Assembly: GCF_001552175.1 (NCBI RefSeq)
Contig: NZ_BCQR01000009.1
Location: 42,011 to 106,010 of the forward strand
Direction of reading: 5' to 3'
Source of the DNA: Actinomadura kijaniata NBRC 14229
Lineage (GTDB): Bacteria; Actinomycetota; Actinomycetes; Streptosporangiales; Streptosporangiaceae
DNA length: 64,000 nt
Shown here: in pieces, positions 32,101-40,543 of the stretch
Position numbering within the stretch: position 1 is the stretch's first letter
Layout: the number at the start of each line of letters is the position of its first letter
Made by a program: the position numbers and the translations under genes
The notes under the pieces: generated by a model
The model's input: the letters and a program-made list of their open reading frames with translations, nothing else
Database searches by the model: none
Told to the model about the DNA's origin: nothing

Positions 32101-32560
32101 CGCCCCTTCACACCCCACCAGCATCACCAGCAGCGACCGCGCCGACCGCCACGGCAGCTCTCGCCACCGCGACCACAACAACGCTATGACCTGGCATTTC
32201 ATCGCACTGTGACCGGTCACAGCGCTAAAAAGCGCGCCCGCGCGTAGCGCTGAACCGGAGATCGACCGCGCCTAGGAGACGGTGTGTGATCTGCGTCTCG
32301 GTGGGCGGTGGCTGCGAGTAGGGAGGGGCCCCACAGAACCAAACCAGGGCCAACTGGAACCAACCAGGGCCAACGTGTCCTCACGAACGATCGTTCAGCA
32401 TCAACACGCTGCGTAAACGGCTACGGTCGCCGGTGGACGATCATGGATTGCCCGCCCTTCACCGGTGATGCATGATCTTCCGCATGCCGCCCCGGCGACA
32501 TGGCCCCGCGGCAGGTACCCCCGCCACACCAGCCTTCTCCCGGCTTGCTTTGCGCTGCCC
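32101..32560. other. Gene-free stretch with repeats and a palindrome
   Basis: No supported gene is seen. Two direct copies of AACCAGGGCCAAC lie at 32342-32354 and 32362-32374 (20-base period). The perfect palindrome GAACGATCGTTC lies at 32385-32396, close to the 3' end of the minus-strand gene 32561-33196. These may be binding sites. Confidence 0.5.
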
Positions 32561-33196
32561 TCAACCAGAAAGGAGTCCTTGTGCGGACCGAGGTTCCTCG
32601 TCGACGCCGTGGCCCGCAACAGCTTCCAACGCCTGCATCCGCTGGAACTCCTCGCGGACCTGGCGCACCCGTTTGGCTGCCGCTCGCAGACTGGCGTCGT
32701 ACTGCTGCTCTGGGTTCTCGTCCACGGTGGTGGGCTGGGCGTTGCGGCCCCAGGTCTGGGGGTGACGACGCTCCAGATAGAAGATGACCGCGCGCAGGTT
32801 CGGCGGTGCCAGGTCCTCCTCGGTCTCCTGCACCAGTTGACCGGTGGCCGCGTCGCGATAGCGCCGGGTGCGGCTCTTGACCACATAGCCGCCCTCGACC
32901 AGCGTCCGCAGCCGCCGGGCAGCATGGAGTTCCCCTTGCGCGTGCGCGCGCGTAGCTGCCTGCCAGAAATGTCGAAAAGGTAGCTCGCTGTCCGCGACGG
33001 TCTCGCCCCGGTCGGCGGCTTCGTCGGCTTGGCGGCCTCGTTGCAGCCACCGGTACAGAGTGCGCTCGCCGATCCCGGCAGCCTGAGCGGCAGCCTGCAC
33101 GGTGAGGCCGTAGCCGATCGCGTCCAGGACCTTGGTGCGGAGATGCTCGTCCAGCAACCGCAGCGGTCGACCGCGACCGCGTTCACGCTCGTTCAT
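32561..33196 (-). CDS. HTH protein resembling phage terminase small subunits
   Basis: In this 211-residue protein residues about 17-55 form an HTH of the kind seen in small terminase subunits and related proteins (VLDAIGYGLTVQAAAQAAGI followed by ERTLYRWLQRG). Downstream are FRHFWQAATRAHAQGELHAA and LRAVIFYLERRHPQTWGRN. That last motif is typical of actinophage small-terminase-like proteins. In an AICE it is more likely a DNA-binding regulator than a packaging protein. It runs opposite to the transfer and replication genes. The start ATG 33196 lacks a strong ribosome binding site. Confidence 0.7.
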   Translation of the reverse strand: MNERERGRGRPLRLLDEHLRTKVLDAIGYGLTVQAAAQAAGIGERTLYRWLQRGRQADEAADRGETVADSELPFRHFWQAATRAHAQGELHAARRLRTLVEGGYVVKSRTRRYRDAATGQLVQETEEDLAPPNLRAVIFYLERRHPQTWGRNAQPTTVDENPEQQYDASLRAAAKRVRQVREEFQRMQALEAVAGHGVDEEPRSAQGLLSG

Positions 33197-33419
33197 GGCT
33201 GCCAGACCCTATGACCTGACCGAATCTTGCGTCCGCGCCTTCGCTCGGGGCCTGGTCAGCCACCCAAACAGCACATGTGATCGAGGTCACGTCAGTTCTG
33301 GGTGGGTGCTCTCCGGACTTAAGCGGACCCGCCTCGCCACGATCCCACCCTGTCGGACACCTCCAGGTTCCGACGGCCCGTTCAGGACCGTCCTGGACCG
33401 GCATGACGAAAGGGTGGCC

Positions 33420-33614
33420 ATGTCCCACACCGGCGAAGCGCTGCTGACCGTCTCCCAGGTCTGCGCGGAACTGAAGATCTCTCGCTCCACCTTCTTCGAG
33501 TGGCGACGCCGCGGCCACGGCCCGGTGTGCGTCCTGCTGCCCGGCGGCCGTCTGCGTATCCGCCGCTCGGCGCTGGACGGCTGGCTCGCCGCGCTGCAGA
33601 GCCCCATCTCGTAA
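33420..33614 (+). CDS. Excisionase-like HTH protein
   Basis: The 64-residue protein has the MerR/excisionase-type HTH LLTVSQVCAELKISRSTFFE followed by WRRRGHGP and the wing RLRIRRSALDGWLAAL. It closely resembles the protein at 37354 (LTLAEFCKALKISRQTFYDW). ATG 33420 is preceded by AAAGGG. It stands upstream of the replication gene, so it may regulate replication rather than act in excision. Confidence 0.8.
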   Translation: MSHTGEALLTVSQVCAELKISRSTFFEWRRRGHGPVCVLLPGGRLRIRRSALDGWLAALQSPIS

Positions 33615-33694
33615 CCCGTTTCCATCCGCGGGTTCCCAGCAGCGGGATCAGCTCGATCCCCGCATCGGCCGCCTCGGCGGCCACCGCACATGCA

Positions 33695-33733
33695 ACGGGG
33701 CCCTCCTCACCCGGCCAGGCAAGAGGGCCCCGT
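33695..33733 (+). terminator. Hairpin between the HTH gene and the replication gene
   Basis: ACGGGGCCCTC and GAGGGCCCCGT form a perfect 11-bp stem around a 17-base loop, ending 33 bases before the next start. There is no T tract, so it may be an attenuator or a barrier to readthrough. Confidence 0.5.
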
Positions 33734-33766
33734 CGCGAACCACACGCTCTAACAGGAGGGTCGCAC

Positions 33767-35470
33767 GTGGCGGACAACGAGCACAACGTCCCCAACACGC
33801 CCGATGCCACCCAGCACGAGCAAGGGCCGCAGCCCGTGCCGCCCGTGCAGGATCCGGCCGTCAACACCGCAGCGACCAATGCCGTCGACGAAGGAGGCAG
33901 CAGAGCCAACCTGCCGCGCCTGCAAGCAGGGTCGGGCCCTGAGACCATCCGCGTCCTGAAGGCCGCCCTCGCGCGGAACACGCTGCCCGACACCTACGTG
34001 TCGGCCGGGTCCCTGGTGCACATGGAGACCGTGTCGGGCGGGCTCGCCAGCCCGGCCGCTGACGAGGACTCCCCACTGCCGATCACCGCCAGCCCCATCA
34101 CCCCTGCCACCCTCGCTGCCCAGCTGGCCGAACACGCCTACGTCTACCGGGTCCGGGCCCGCAAGAACGGCAAAGGCGATCCGGAGTTCTACGAGGAGGA
34201 GATCACCCCGCCGCGCGAGATCCTGGCCGCCGTCCTGGCCGCCAAGACCTGGCCCGGCGTACTGCCGCTGCGCGGGGTGATCGGCGCTCCGGTGCTACGC
34301 CGCGACGGCACCCTGCTCCAAAAGCCCGGCTACGACCCGGCCACCGGCCTGTACCTGGCCTCCAAGGTCGCCTTGCCCCCGGTTCCCGATCACCCCACCG
34401 GCCAGCAGGTGGCCGCCGCCCGCGAGTTCCTACTCAACCGGTTCCTGCGCGACTTCCCCTGGGCGAGTGCGGCCGACCGCGCCAACTACATCGCGCTGCT
34501 GGTCACCCCGATCCTGCGACACTTCACCCGCTCACTGACCCCATTCGCATTGATCGACGCGACCATGCCCGCCTCGGGCAAGAGCATCCTGACCGGCGGC
34601 CCCGGCATGTTGTACGGCCAGCGCGTCATCCCCTGGGCCTACACCGAAGAGGAGCTACGCAAGAGCATCACCGCCGTGCTGGCCGAACAGGTGGGCGTGG
34701 TGGTGTGGGACAACCTGGCCGAAGGCACCGTGATCGACTCGGCCACCCTGGCGCTGCTGCTCACCACCGGCGTGTGGTCGGACCGTCAGCTGGGGGCCTC
34801 GCGCACCGTCGCCACCGTCAACGACCGGCTGTGGATGGCCACCGGGAACAACCTTCAGGTCGGCGGCGACATGGCTTCGCGCACCGTGCGGGTGCACCTG
34901 GACCCGAACATGCCGCGGCCCGAGCAACGCGACCAGAGTCGGTTCGGCATCCCGCACCTGGACCAGTGGATCACCGTCCCCGCCAACCAGCTGACGGTGC
35001 TGTGGCATCTGCTGGTGCTGGTCCTGGACTGGACCCGACAGAGTGCCCCGCGCGCCGACACCGTGTCGATGCGCCAGTTCACTCCCTGGGCGCAAGCCCT
35101 GGGCGGGTTCCTGGCCCACCACGGGATCGAGGGGTTCTTGGCCAACGCTGCCGACGTGCGCGGCATCGACGAAGACGAAACCCGCTGGCGCGCGTTCCTG
35201 GCCTGCTGGCACAGCCTGCACGGCACCAAGCGCATGACCGCCGCCGAACTACGCGCCTCCGGCGAACCCGACCGGTTCGGCGCAATGGGCGAACACGACC
35301 CCTGGGAAGGCCAGTTCATCACCACCCCTGCCGGCCGCCCGCCCAACGTGCTGGGCCTGGGTCGGCTCCTCACCGGTCAGGTCGGCCGGTGGCGCGGCGA
35401 ATACGTCATCCGCTGCGCCAAGAACGACCGCGGCGACCGCAACGTGTTCTGGGTTGAGCGCCATGCCTGA
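33767..35470 (+). CDS. Replication helicase-like ATPase
   Basis: In this 567-residue protein the central region has a Walker A-like motif DATMPASGKSIL (about residue 265-277) and a Walker B-like strand VGVVVWDNLAEG (about 310). These are followed by SDRQLGASRTVATVNDRLWM and ATGNNL, the order seen in plasmid and phage primase-associated helicases. The first 70 residues are low complexity. GTG 33767 has AGGAGGG at 6 bases. It is separated from the prim-pol gene by a field of iterons, so the two likely make up the replication initiation and unwinding machinery of the element (family knowledge plus context). Confidence 0.75.
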   Translation: MADNEHNVPNTPDATQHEQGPQPVPPVQDPAVNTAATNAVDEGGSRANLPRLQAGSGPETIRVLKAALARNTLPDTYVSAGSLVHMETVSGGLASPAADEDSPLPITASPITPATLAAQLAEHAYVYRVRARKNGKGDPEFYEEEITPPREILAAVLAAKTWPGVLPLRGVIGAPVLRRDGTLLQKPGYDPATGLYLASKVALPPVPDHPTGQQVAAAREFLLNRFLRDFPWASAADRANYIALLVTPILRHFTRSLTPFALIDATMPASGKSILTGGPGMLYGQRVIPWAYTEEELRKSITAVLAEQVGVVVWDNLAEGTVIDSATLALLLTTGVWSDRQLGASRTVATVNDRLWMATGNNLQVGGDMASRTVRVHLDPNMPRPEQRDQSRFGIPHLDQWITVPANQLTVLWHLLVLVLDWTRQSAPRADTVSMRQFTPWAQALGGFLAHHGIEGFLANAADVRGIDEDETRWRAFLACWHSLHGTKRMTAAELRASGEPDRFGAMGEHDPWEGQFITTPAGRPPNVLGLGRLLTGQVGRWRGEYVIRCAKNDRGDRNVFWVERHA

Positions 35471-35507
35471 ACCGACTCGCGCCACGAGCCCAAGACCGCC
35501 GAAACAT

Positions 35508-35719
35508 CTCCGCAATCTCCGCATCTCCGCAACGGTGCCAGCCACCAGCAAAAACGCGTGCGGAGATAGAACTCCCCGCCGATCCTCCATCTCCGCAACT
35601 CCGCAACCGGTGCGGAGTTCACCCCCCGGCTGCGGAGATGGCCACACCCCGGCTATCTCCATCTCCGCACGTCTCACCGCAGGTCACCGCCACAACTGCG
35701 GAGTTGCGGAGTTGCGGAG
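35508..35719. repeat. Iteron field, candidate replication origin
   Basis: The 7-mer CTCCGCA occurs six times on the plus strand (35508, 35517, 35525, 35591, 35599, 35663) and six times inverted as TGCGGAG (35559, 35611, 35631, 35697, 35705, 35713). Clusters of three at 8-9-base spacing face each other at the two ends. The field fills the 399-base gap between the helicase-like and prim-pol genes, in which no gene is evident. Iteron arrays beside replication genes are typical of origins. Confidence 0.65.
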
Positions 35720-35869
35720 ATGGTTTGGCCCCTCCCCCACAGCAGTGCAGAAGACCGCCCTCGAAACGTGTGCGCAGGGGGATGCCTCCTGCCCCGCTTG
35801 GACGCCGAGCGCATCCGGCCTCCGCGCCAACCCGACCGAGACATCCCCCCATCCGAGAACGGAGCGTTG

Positions 35870-36961
35870 ATGACCACCTTCATGTCCTCACCGTCACGGC
35901 CCTCCGGCGACCTCGCCCTGACCCTGGCCGCGCTCGGCTGGCACGTGTTCCCGCTGTCGGCCCGCGACAAGCGGCCCCTCGCCAACTGCCTGGACTGTCG
36001 CGACAACCCTGAGTGCGCCCGCGACGACTACACCGCCTGCCCGTGCCTGCCCGACGGACAGTGGTGCCACGGCGTGCGCGCCGCCACCACCGACCCCGAC
36101 CGCATCCGCACCTGGTGGCGACGCCAGCCCGCCGCCGTGCCCGCCGTGGCCGCCGGGCCGTCCGACCTGGTGCTGATCGACCTGGACGCCCACACCGACC
36201 AGCTCCCCGCCGACCCCGCCACCGAGCTGCTGCCCGGCACCCCGATCACCCCCGGCGACCTCCCCGGCGGGTTCGATCAGATCCGCACCGGTCGCGACGT
36301 CCTGCTGCTGCTGGCCCGGATCCGCGGCGGCAACCACCCTTGGCCCTCCGACCCCGTCCACCGGCCCGTCAGCGTCGTCACCCCCTCCAGAGGCCGCCAC
36401 CTGTGGTACCGCGCCCCGCGCACGGACGGCGGCCGTCGGCTCCGCCAGGCCCTGGGGACGCTCGGCTGGCAGATCGACATCAAGGCCGGATGGAGCTACG
36501 GCATCGCCCCTGGTGCCACCACCGCCAAAGGCCCCTACCAGGTCGTCACCGGCGACCCCGCCCACGTCGGCCGCATGCCCGACTGGCTGGCCGACGAAGT
36601 CCTGCGCGTCGCCACCGACCGGCCCGTTCCCCCACCGGCCCCGGCGCCTGCCGCGCCACCGGCCAGCGGCGGCCGACCGGCTGCCTACCTGACCACCGTC
36701 ATCGACAACGGCGCCGCCGAGCTGGCCGCCCTCGCCGACGGCCGCCAGCGCGCCCTGTCGGCCCTGGCCTACAAGGTCGGCGGTCTCCTGTCCTGGTCCG
36801 GGCTGAACCGCGGCGACGTCGAGGACCGCCTCGTCGACGCCGGACTGGCCAGTGGCCTGCCCCAACGCCTTACCCGCCGCATCGTCCACCGCGCCCTGAC
36901 CAACGGCCTCGCTCGCCCGCTCGCCGGACCGACCAGGCACGCATCCACAGCGGTCCGCTGA
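35870..36961 (+). CDS. Bifunctional DNA primase/polymerase (prim-pol)
   Basis: The 363-residue archaeo-eukaryotic primase-type protein is of the kind found in AICE replication modules (RepPP-like). The N-terminus ALGWHVFPLSARDKRPL is the usual prim-pol start. A Cys-rich insert follows (CLDCRDNPEC, CPCLPDGQWC), probably a zinc site. The catalytic DxD is seen in LVLIDLDAH (about residue 103), and the SxH motif in VTPSRGRHLWY (about 175). The C-terminal third is helical and Arg-rich. ATG 35870 has GGAG at 6 bases. It would prime and extend DNA during replication of the excised element. Confidence 0.85.
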   Translation: MTTFMSSPSRPSGDLALTLAALGWHVFPLSARDKRPLANCLDCRDNPECARDDYTACPCLPDGQWCHGVRAATTDPDRIRTWWRRQPAAVPAVAAGPSDLVLIDLDAHTDQLPADPATELLPGTPITPGDLPGGFDQIRTGRDVLLLLARIRGGNHPWPSDPVHRPVSVVTPSRGRHLWYRAPRTDGGRRLRQALGTLGWQIDIKAGWSYGIAPGATTAKGPYQVVTGDPAHVGRMPDWLADEVLRVATDRPVPPPAPAPAAPPASGGRPAAYLTTVIDNGAAELAALADGRQRALSALAYKVGGLLSWSGLNRGDVEDRLVDAGLASGLPQRLTRRIVHRALTNGLARPLAGPTRHASTAVR

Positions 36962-37002
36962 TCCGGGCACCCACCACCACTGCCGCTACGAAAGGAGCCC
37001 AC

Positions 37003-37233
37003 ATGATCTCTGTTCGCACCGTCGAGGTCAGCCCCGCCTCGGACGTCCAGTTGCACACCGTTCCCGACGCGGCGCGGATCCTGTCGCTGAGCCGCTCGGT
37101 TCTCTACGAGGAGATGAAGCAGGGGCGGCTCCGCTGGGTCAAGCGCGGCCGTTCCCGCCTGATCCCCGCCACCGCCATCGCCGAGTACGTCGCGCTGCTG
37201 GAAGCCGAGACCGAGGCCGCCCCGGCCTGCTGA
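37003..37233 (+). CDS. Excisionase-like HTH protein
   Basis: The 76-residue protein has LHTVPDAARILSLSRSVLYE, MKQGRLRWVKRGRSRLIPA and IAEYVALLE, a MerR-type HTH with the wing and recognition features of the helix-turn-helix 17/excisionase group. ATG 37003 has AAAGGAG upstream. It lies between the prim-pol and a second excisionase-like gene, in the usual place for Xis of an AICE. Confidence 0.85.
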   Translation: MISVRTVEVSPASDVQLHTVPDAARILSLSRSVLYEEMKQGRLRWVKRGRSRLIPATAIAEYVALLEAETEAAPAC

Positions 37234-37353
37234 CACCCCCCAGGCGCGGAGGCTGCCCCTCCGCGCAATCCCCCAAGTTCGACGGCCCCGACGGCCGTAC
37301 CGCCAAGCACACCGTCGAGGCCGCCACCCCTTTCACCAAGGAGCGTTAGAAGG

Positions 37354-37590
37354 ATGCCCCGATCGACCATGGTCAAGAGGCCAGTCGGCGCAAAAGCCCT
37401 CCACGACGGGCCCGAGGAGTTCCTCACGCTGGCGGAATTCTGCAAGGCGCTGAAGATCTCCCGCCAGACCTTCTACGACTGGCGGCAGAAGGGCACGGCC
37501 CCGACCTGCCACGTGCTGCCCAACCGGCAGATCCGCATCGCGCTGGCCGACTACAAGGCGTGGCTGAACGAGCGAAAGGACGTTGCGTGA
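37354..37590 (+). CDS. Excisionase-like HTH protein next to integrase
   Basis: The 78-residue protein contains LTLAEFCKALKISRQTFYDW and RQIRIALADYKAWLNERKD, an HTH/wing domain like that at 33420. Its stop overlaps the GTG start of the integrase, so it is translated together with it and is the best candidate for the directionality factor. ATG 37354 has AAGGAG upstream; an internal ATG at 37369 is possible. Confidence 0.85.
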   Translation: MPRSTMVKRPVGAKALHDGPEEFLTLAEFCKALKISRQTFYDWRQKGTAPTCHVLPNRQIRIALADYKAWLNERKDVA

Positions 37591-39566
37591 CCCGCGCACG
37601 CAAGACCGGCCCCGGCTCCTTGGTGGAGCCGGGGCCCGGCCCCCAGACCGTCTCCTACGAAGTACGGATCTCCGAGAACATCCAGAGAATCGACCGCGCC
37701 AAGGGCAAGCGCTCCTACCGGGTGCGGTGGCGGGTCGCCGGGCATCGCAAGAGCCGGAACTTCACCAACAGCGCCCTGGCCATCAGTTTCCAGTCCAAGC
37801 TGCGCACCGCCGCGAACGAGGGCGAGCCGTTCGACGTCGAGTCCGGCCTCCCCCTGTCCTTGATTCCGAAGGAGGAACCGGAAGAGGCCGCCCCGCCTCC
37901 CACGTGGTACGAGTTCGCGATGTCCTACGCCGACATGAAATGGAAGGAGGTCTCGCCCAAGTCCCGCCGGGGCATCGCTGAGGCCCTGGGGACCGCGACG
38001 TTGGCGCTGGTGCGGTGGGAGGACAGACCCCCGGCTCACGGCGAGATCTACCAGGCGCTGACGACATGGGCCTTCACCGGTGAGGCCCGTAGTGCCGAGC
38101 CTCCTGCGGAGCTGGTGAAGGTCATCGACTGGGTGAAGGCTCACTCGGTGGACGTCACCGAGCTGGCCGATCCGGACCTGCTGAGGGAAGTGCTCCGACG
38201 GCTCTCGCTGACGCTGGACGGCACGAAGGCCGCTGCCGCCACGTACTGGCGAAAGCGGGCGACCTTCTACAACGCCCTGTCGTATGCGGTCCAGAAGAAG
38301 CACTTCGACGCTAACCCCCTGCCGTCGGTCAGCTGGACGCCTCCCAAGAGCACCGATGTTGTCGAGCGCAACCAGGTGGTCAACGAGGTGCAGGGGCATG
38401 CCCTGGTGGACGGGGTCGGCTGTCAGGGTTCGATGGGTCAGCATCTCCAGGCGTTCTTCGGTTGCCTCTTCCTGGCTGGGCTCCGGCCGGGCGAGGCGGT
38501 CCTGCTGGACCAGGATGAGCTGGACCTTCCCGAAAACGAGAACGAGTGGGGTTGGATCCACCTGGGGGATTCCTCCCCCGAGGTGAGCGGTCGCTGGACC
38601 GACAGCGGCAAGCGCGAGAGGCGCTCTCTCAAGCACCGGAGCGAGAAGGAGACCCGGTCGGTTCCGGCCTGCCCGCCGCTGTGCAAGCTGCTGCGCAGGC
38701 ACATCGCCCTGTTCGGCACCGCCCCCGACGGCCGGCTGTTCCGCGGGGAGAGCGGCGATGTCCTGTCCGAGAGCGTCTATAGCCGGGTCTGGCAGGCGAC
38801 CCGGGACGCCGTCTTGACCCCCCACGAGGTCAGGGGTCCCTTGGCGAGGCGGCCCTACGACCTTCGGCATGCCCGCCTGTCGATCTGGCTCAACGCGGGG
38901 ATCCACCCTCCACAGGTCGCCGAGTGGGCGGGCAACAGCGTCAAGGTCCTGCTGGGCGTCTACGCCAAGTGCCTGACCGGCGGCGTCGCCCAGGCGCTGG
39001 CCAAGCTGGGCTGGGACCAGGGCATGGACGTGCAAGAGCAGCAGCCTCTGGACTACGACGTCGAGTGGCCGATCCGGCTGGAGGAGGTGACCTGGTGTGA
39101 GCTGGCCCTGGACTACGTCGACTGGAAGTGGGAAACGATCAAGCCGACAACGCGCCGGGGCGTCGTCGAGGCCCTCACCAAGGTGACGATGGCCATGCTC
39201 CCCCGCAAGGGGCCGTGGCCGACGACACCCCAACTGGGCCGGGCTCTGACCACCTACGCCTTCAACCGCGACCGCTGGGAGAACATCCCCGGAGACCAGG
39301 CCGAGGTCATCGCCTGGGTGGAACAGCACTCGCCCCTGGTCGGTTCTCTGGCGGACGTGGAGATCCTTCGAAGCGTTCTGGAGCATCTCGGGACCCGCCT
39401 GGACGGCCAGCCCGCCCAGCCGGCCGTCGCGGCCCGGCGGCGGTCCGTGCTGTTCAACGTCCTGGAGTTCGCCGTCGCTCAGAAGGCGCTCGCGAGTAAC
39501 CCTCTACTGTTCCGGTCGTGGGGCCCCTCTGATTCTGGGTCCCGTATAGGTCCCGATCAGCCGTAG
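37587..39566 (+). CDS. int: Tyrosine-recombinase integrase with duplicated core-binding domain
   Basis: The 659-residue enzyme inserts and excises the element at the tRNA-Tyr. Catalytic residues are present: Arg in AGLRPGEA (about 300), DLRHARLS (about 428, H-x-x-R) and the Tyr in GVYAKC (about 459). Most integrases end shortly after this Tyr. Here about 190 more residues follow, in which TWCELALDYVDWKWE and KPTTRRGVVEALTKVTMAML mirror TWYEFAMSYADMKWK and SPKSRRGIAEALGTATLALV of the N-terminal core-binding region (about 105-250). The C-terminal tail is therefore a second, diverged core-binding domain without a catalytic domain. Start GTG 37587 overlaps the Xis stop. Confidence 0.9.
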   Translation: MTRARKTGPGSLVEPGPGPQTVSYEVRISENIQRIDRAKGKRSYRVRWRVAGHRKSRNFTNSALAISFQSKLRTAANEGEPFDVESGLPLSLIPKEEPEEAAPPPTWYEFAMSYADMKWKEVSPKSRRGIAEALGTATLALVRWEDRPPAHGEIYQALTTWAFTGEARSAEPPAELVKVIDWVKAHSVDVTELADPDLLREVLRRLSLTLDGTKAAAATYWRKRATFYNALSYAVQKKHFDANPLPSVSWTPPKSTDVVERNQVVNEVQGHALVDGVGCQGSMGQHLQAFFGCLFLAGLRPGEAVLLDQDELDLPENENEWGWIHLGDSSPEVSGRWTDSGKRERRSLKHRSEKETRSVPACPPLCKLLRRHIALFGTAPDGRLFRGESGDVLSESVYSRVWQATRDAVLTPHEVRGPLARRPYDLRHARLSIWLNAGIHPPQVAEWAGNSVKVLLGVYAKCLTGGVAQALAKLGWDQGMDVQEQQPLDYDVEWPIRLEEVTWCELALDYVDWKWETIKPTTRRGVVEALTKVTMAMLPRKGPWPTTPQLGRALTTYAFNRDRWENIPGDQAEVIAWVEQHSPLVGSLADVEILRSVLEHLGTRLDGQPAQPAVAARRRSVLFNVLEFAVAQKALASNPLLFRSWGPSDSGSRIGPDQP

Positions 39567-39604
39567 AACCCCGGTCGCGGCCGTACACAACCGGACATCA
39601 ACGT

Positions 39605-39647
39605 AAAAGGCCCCTCACCAGGTTCGCCCTGGTGAGGGGCCTTTTTT
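39605..39647 (+). terminator. Rho-independent terminator after the integrase
   Basis: A 16-bp perfect stem (AAGGCCCCTCACCAGG paired with CCTGGTGAGGGGCCTT) with a 5-base loop and a run of six T lies between the integrase stop and the tRNA. It separates the element from the tRNA. Confidence 0.93.
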
Positions 39648-39654
39648 CGTGCTG

Positions 39655-39736
39655 TGGCGGGTGCAGGGTTCGAACCTGCGTAGGCTAAGCCGACGGATTT
39701 ACAGTCCGCTCCCATTGGCCACTCGGGCAACCCGCC
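39655..39736 (-). tRNA. tRNA-Tyr (anticodon GTA)
   Basis: The minus strand gives an 82-base tRNA: acceptor GGCGGGT pairing with ACCCGCC, anticodon stem-loop GGACTGTAAATCC with anticodon GTA, a long variable arm, T arm GCAGGTTCGAACCCTGC and discriminator A. CCA is not encoded. A long variable arm agrees with bacterial tRNA-Tyr. Its 3' end faces the integrase, as expected when an element is inserted in a tRNA 3' end and restores it; the attachment core most likely lies in the T arm and acceptor. Confidence 0.95.
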
Positions 39737-39805
39737 GGGGCTCCGCGTTCCGCGGTGGCACTGGAAAGAATAGCGGAACCCGGGCGTGGTTGTGACATCG
39801 GGCGG

Positions 39806-40543
39806 CTAGGCGTGGACGCGCAGCAGGATGGCCCATGTCTTGGGTCCCACCACGCCGTCGGCGGTGACGCCGCCCCACTTCTGGACGGCCTTCACCGCGT
39901 CCTCGGTGGTGCGGCCGAAGTCGCCGTCCAGCTCGACCTCGGGGTGGGAGCGGGCGAGCAGGAGCGCCTGGACGCTCTCCACGTGCTCGCCCTTGGCGCC
40001 GCGTTTGAGGGTGGGCAGTTTCTTCACGAGGTTCTCCGTCCAGTTGGGCGCGGGCGTGCTGCCGCCCGGCGCGGAGTCGTAGGCGGGACGGCCGTAGCCG
40101 GCGATCGAGCTGGCCGAGCGGACGCGGCGGCGCACCGCGTCGCCGGTGTTGCCCTCGATGGTCTGGACACGGCCACCGCCGAGCACCTTCTCGATGATCC
40201 CGACGTGGTCGATCGCGCCGACGGAGTTGGAGTTGCCCCAGTCGAAGAAGACGATGTCGCCGGGGCGCGCCTTGTCCAGGTTGGCCGCGGTGCCGGTGTG
40301 CCAGCGGCCGATGCGCTGGAAGTCCTGGGCGTGCCAGACGGTGTAGGCCCGGTCGCCGGAGGGCAGCACGGCCTTGGCGTTGCCGGAGCGTCGGGCCCAG
40401 TAGGTGACGGCCATGTCGCACCAGGCGGCGCTCAGGAAGTCGTCGCCGTGCCGGGAGGCGTAGTCGCGGGTGATGCGGTTCGGGCGGCCCGACAGGCCGA
40501 GGGAACGGCGGGCCTCGGCGAGCATCGCGGCGGCGGTTCCCAT
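39806..40543 (-). CDS. CHAP-domain amidase with peptidoglycan-binding domain
   Basis: The 245-residue protein has an N-terminal CHAP-like domain with the catalytic Cys in LSAAWCDMAVTYW (about residue 42) and His in DHVGIIEKV (about 113). The C-terminal peptidoglycan-binding domain 1 has LPTLKRGAKGEHVESVQ and DGDFGRTTEDAVKAVQKWGG. No signal peptide is seen, so export would need another route, as for phage endolysins. It is coupled to a small upstream gene by a TGATG overlap. It likely cleaves cell-wall peptides. Confidence 0.88.
   Translation of the reverse strand: MGTAAAMLAEARRSLGLSGRPNRITRDYASRHGDDFLSAAWCDMAVTYWARRSGNAKAVLPSGDRAYTVWHAQDFQRIGRWHTGTAANLDKARPGDIVFFDWGNSNSVGAIDHVGIIEKVLGGGRVQTIEGNTGDAVRRRVRSASSIAGYGRPAYDSAPGGSTPAPNWTENLVKKLPTLKRGAKGEHVESVQALLLARSHPEVELDGDFGRTTEDAVKAVQKWGGVTADGVVGPKTWAILLRVHA

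Noticed and set aside
32561..33196. Prophage interpretation from the terminase-small-subunit-like protein
   Set aside because: No large terminase, portal, capsid or tail gene is present. The surrounding genes are AICE transfer and replication functions.
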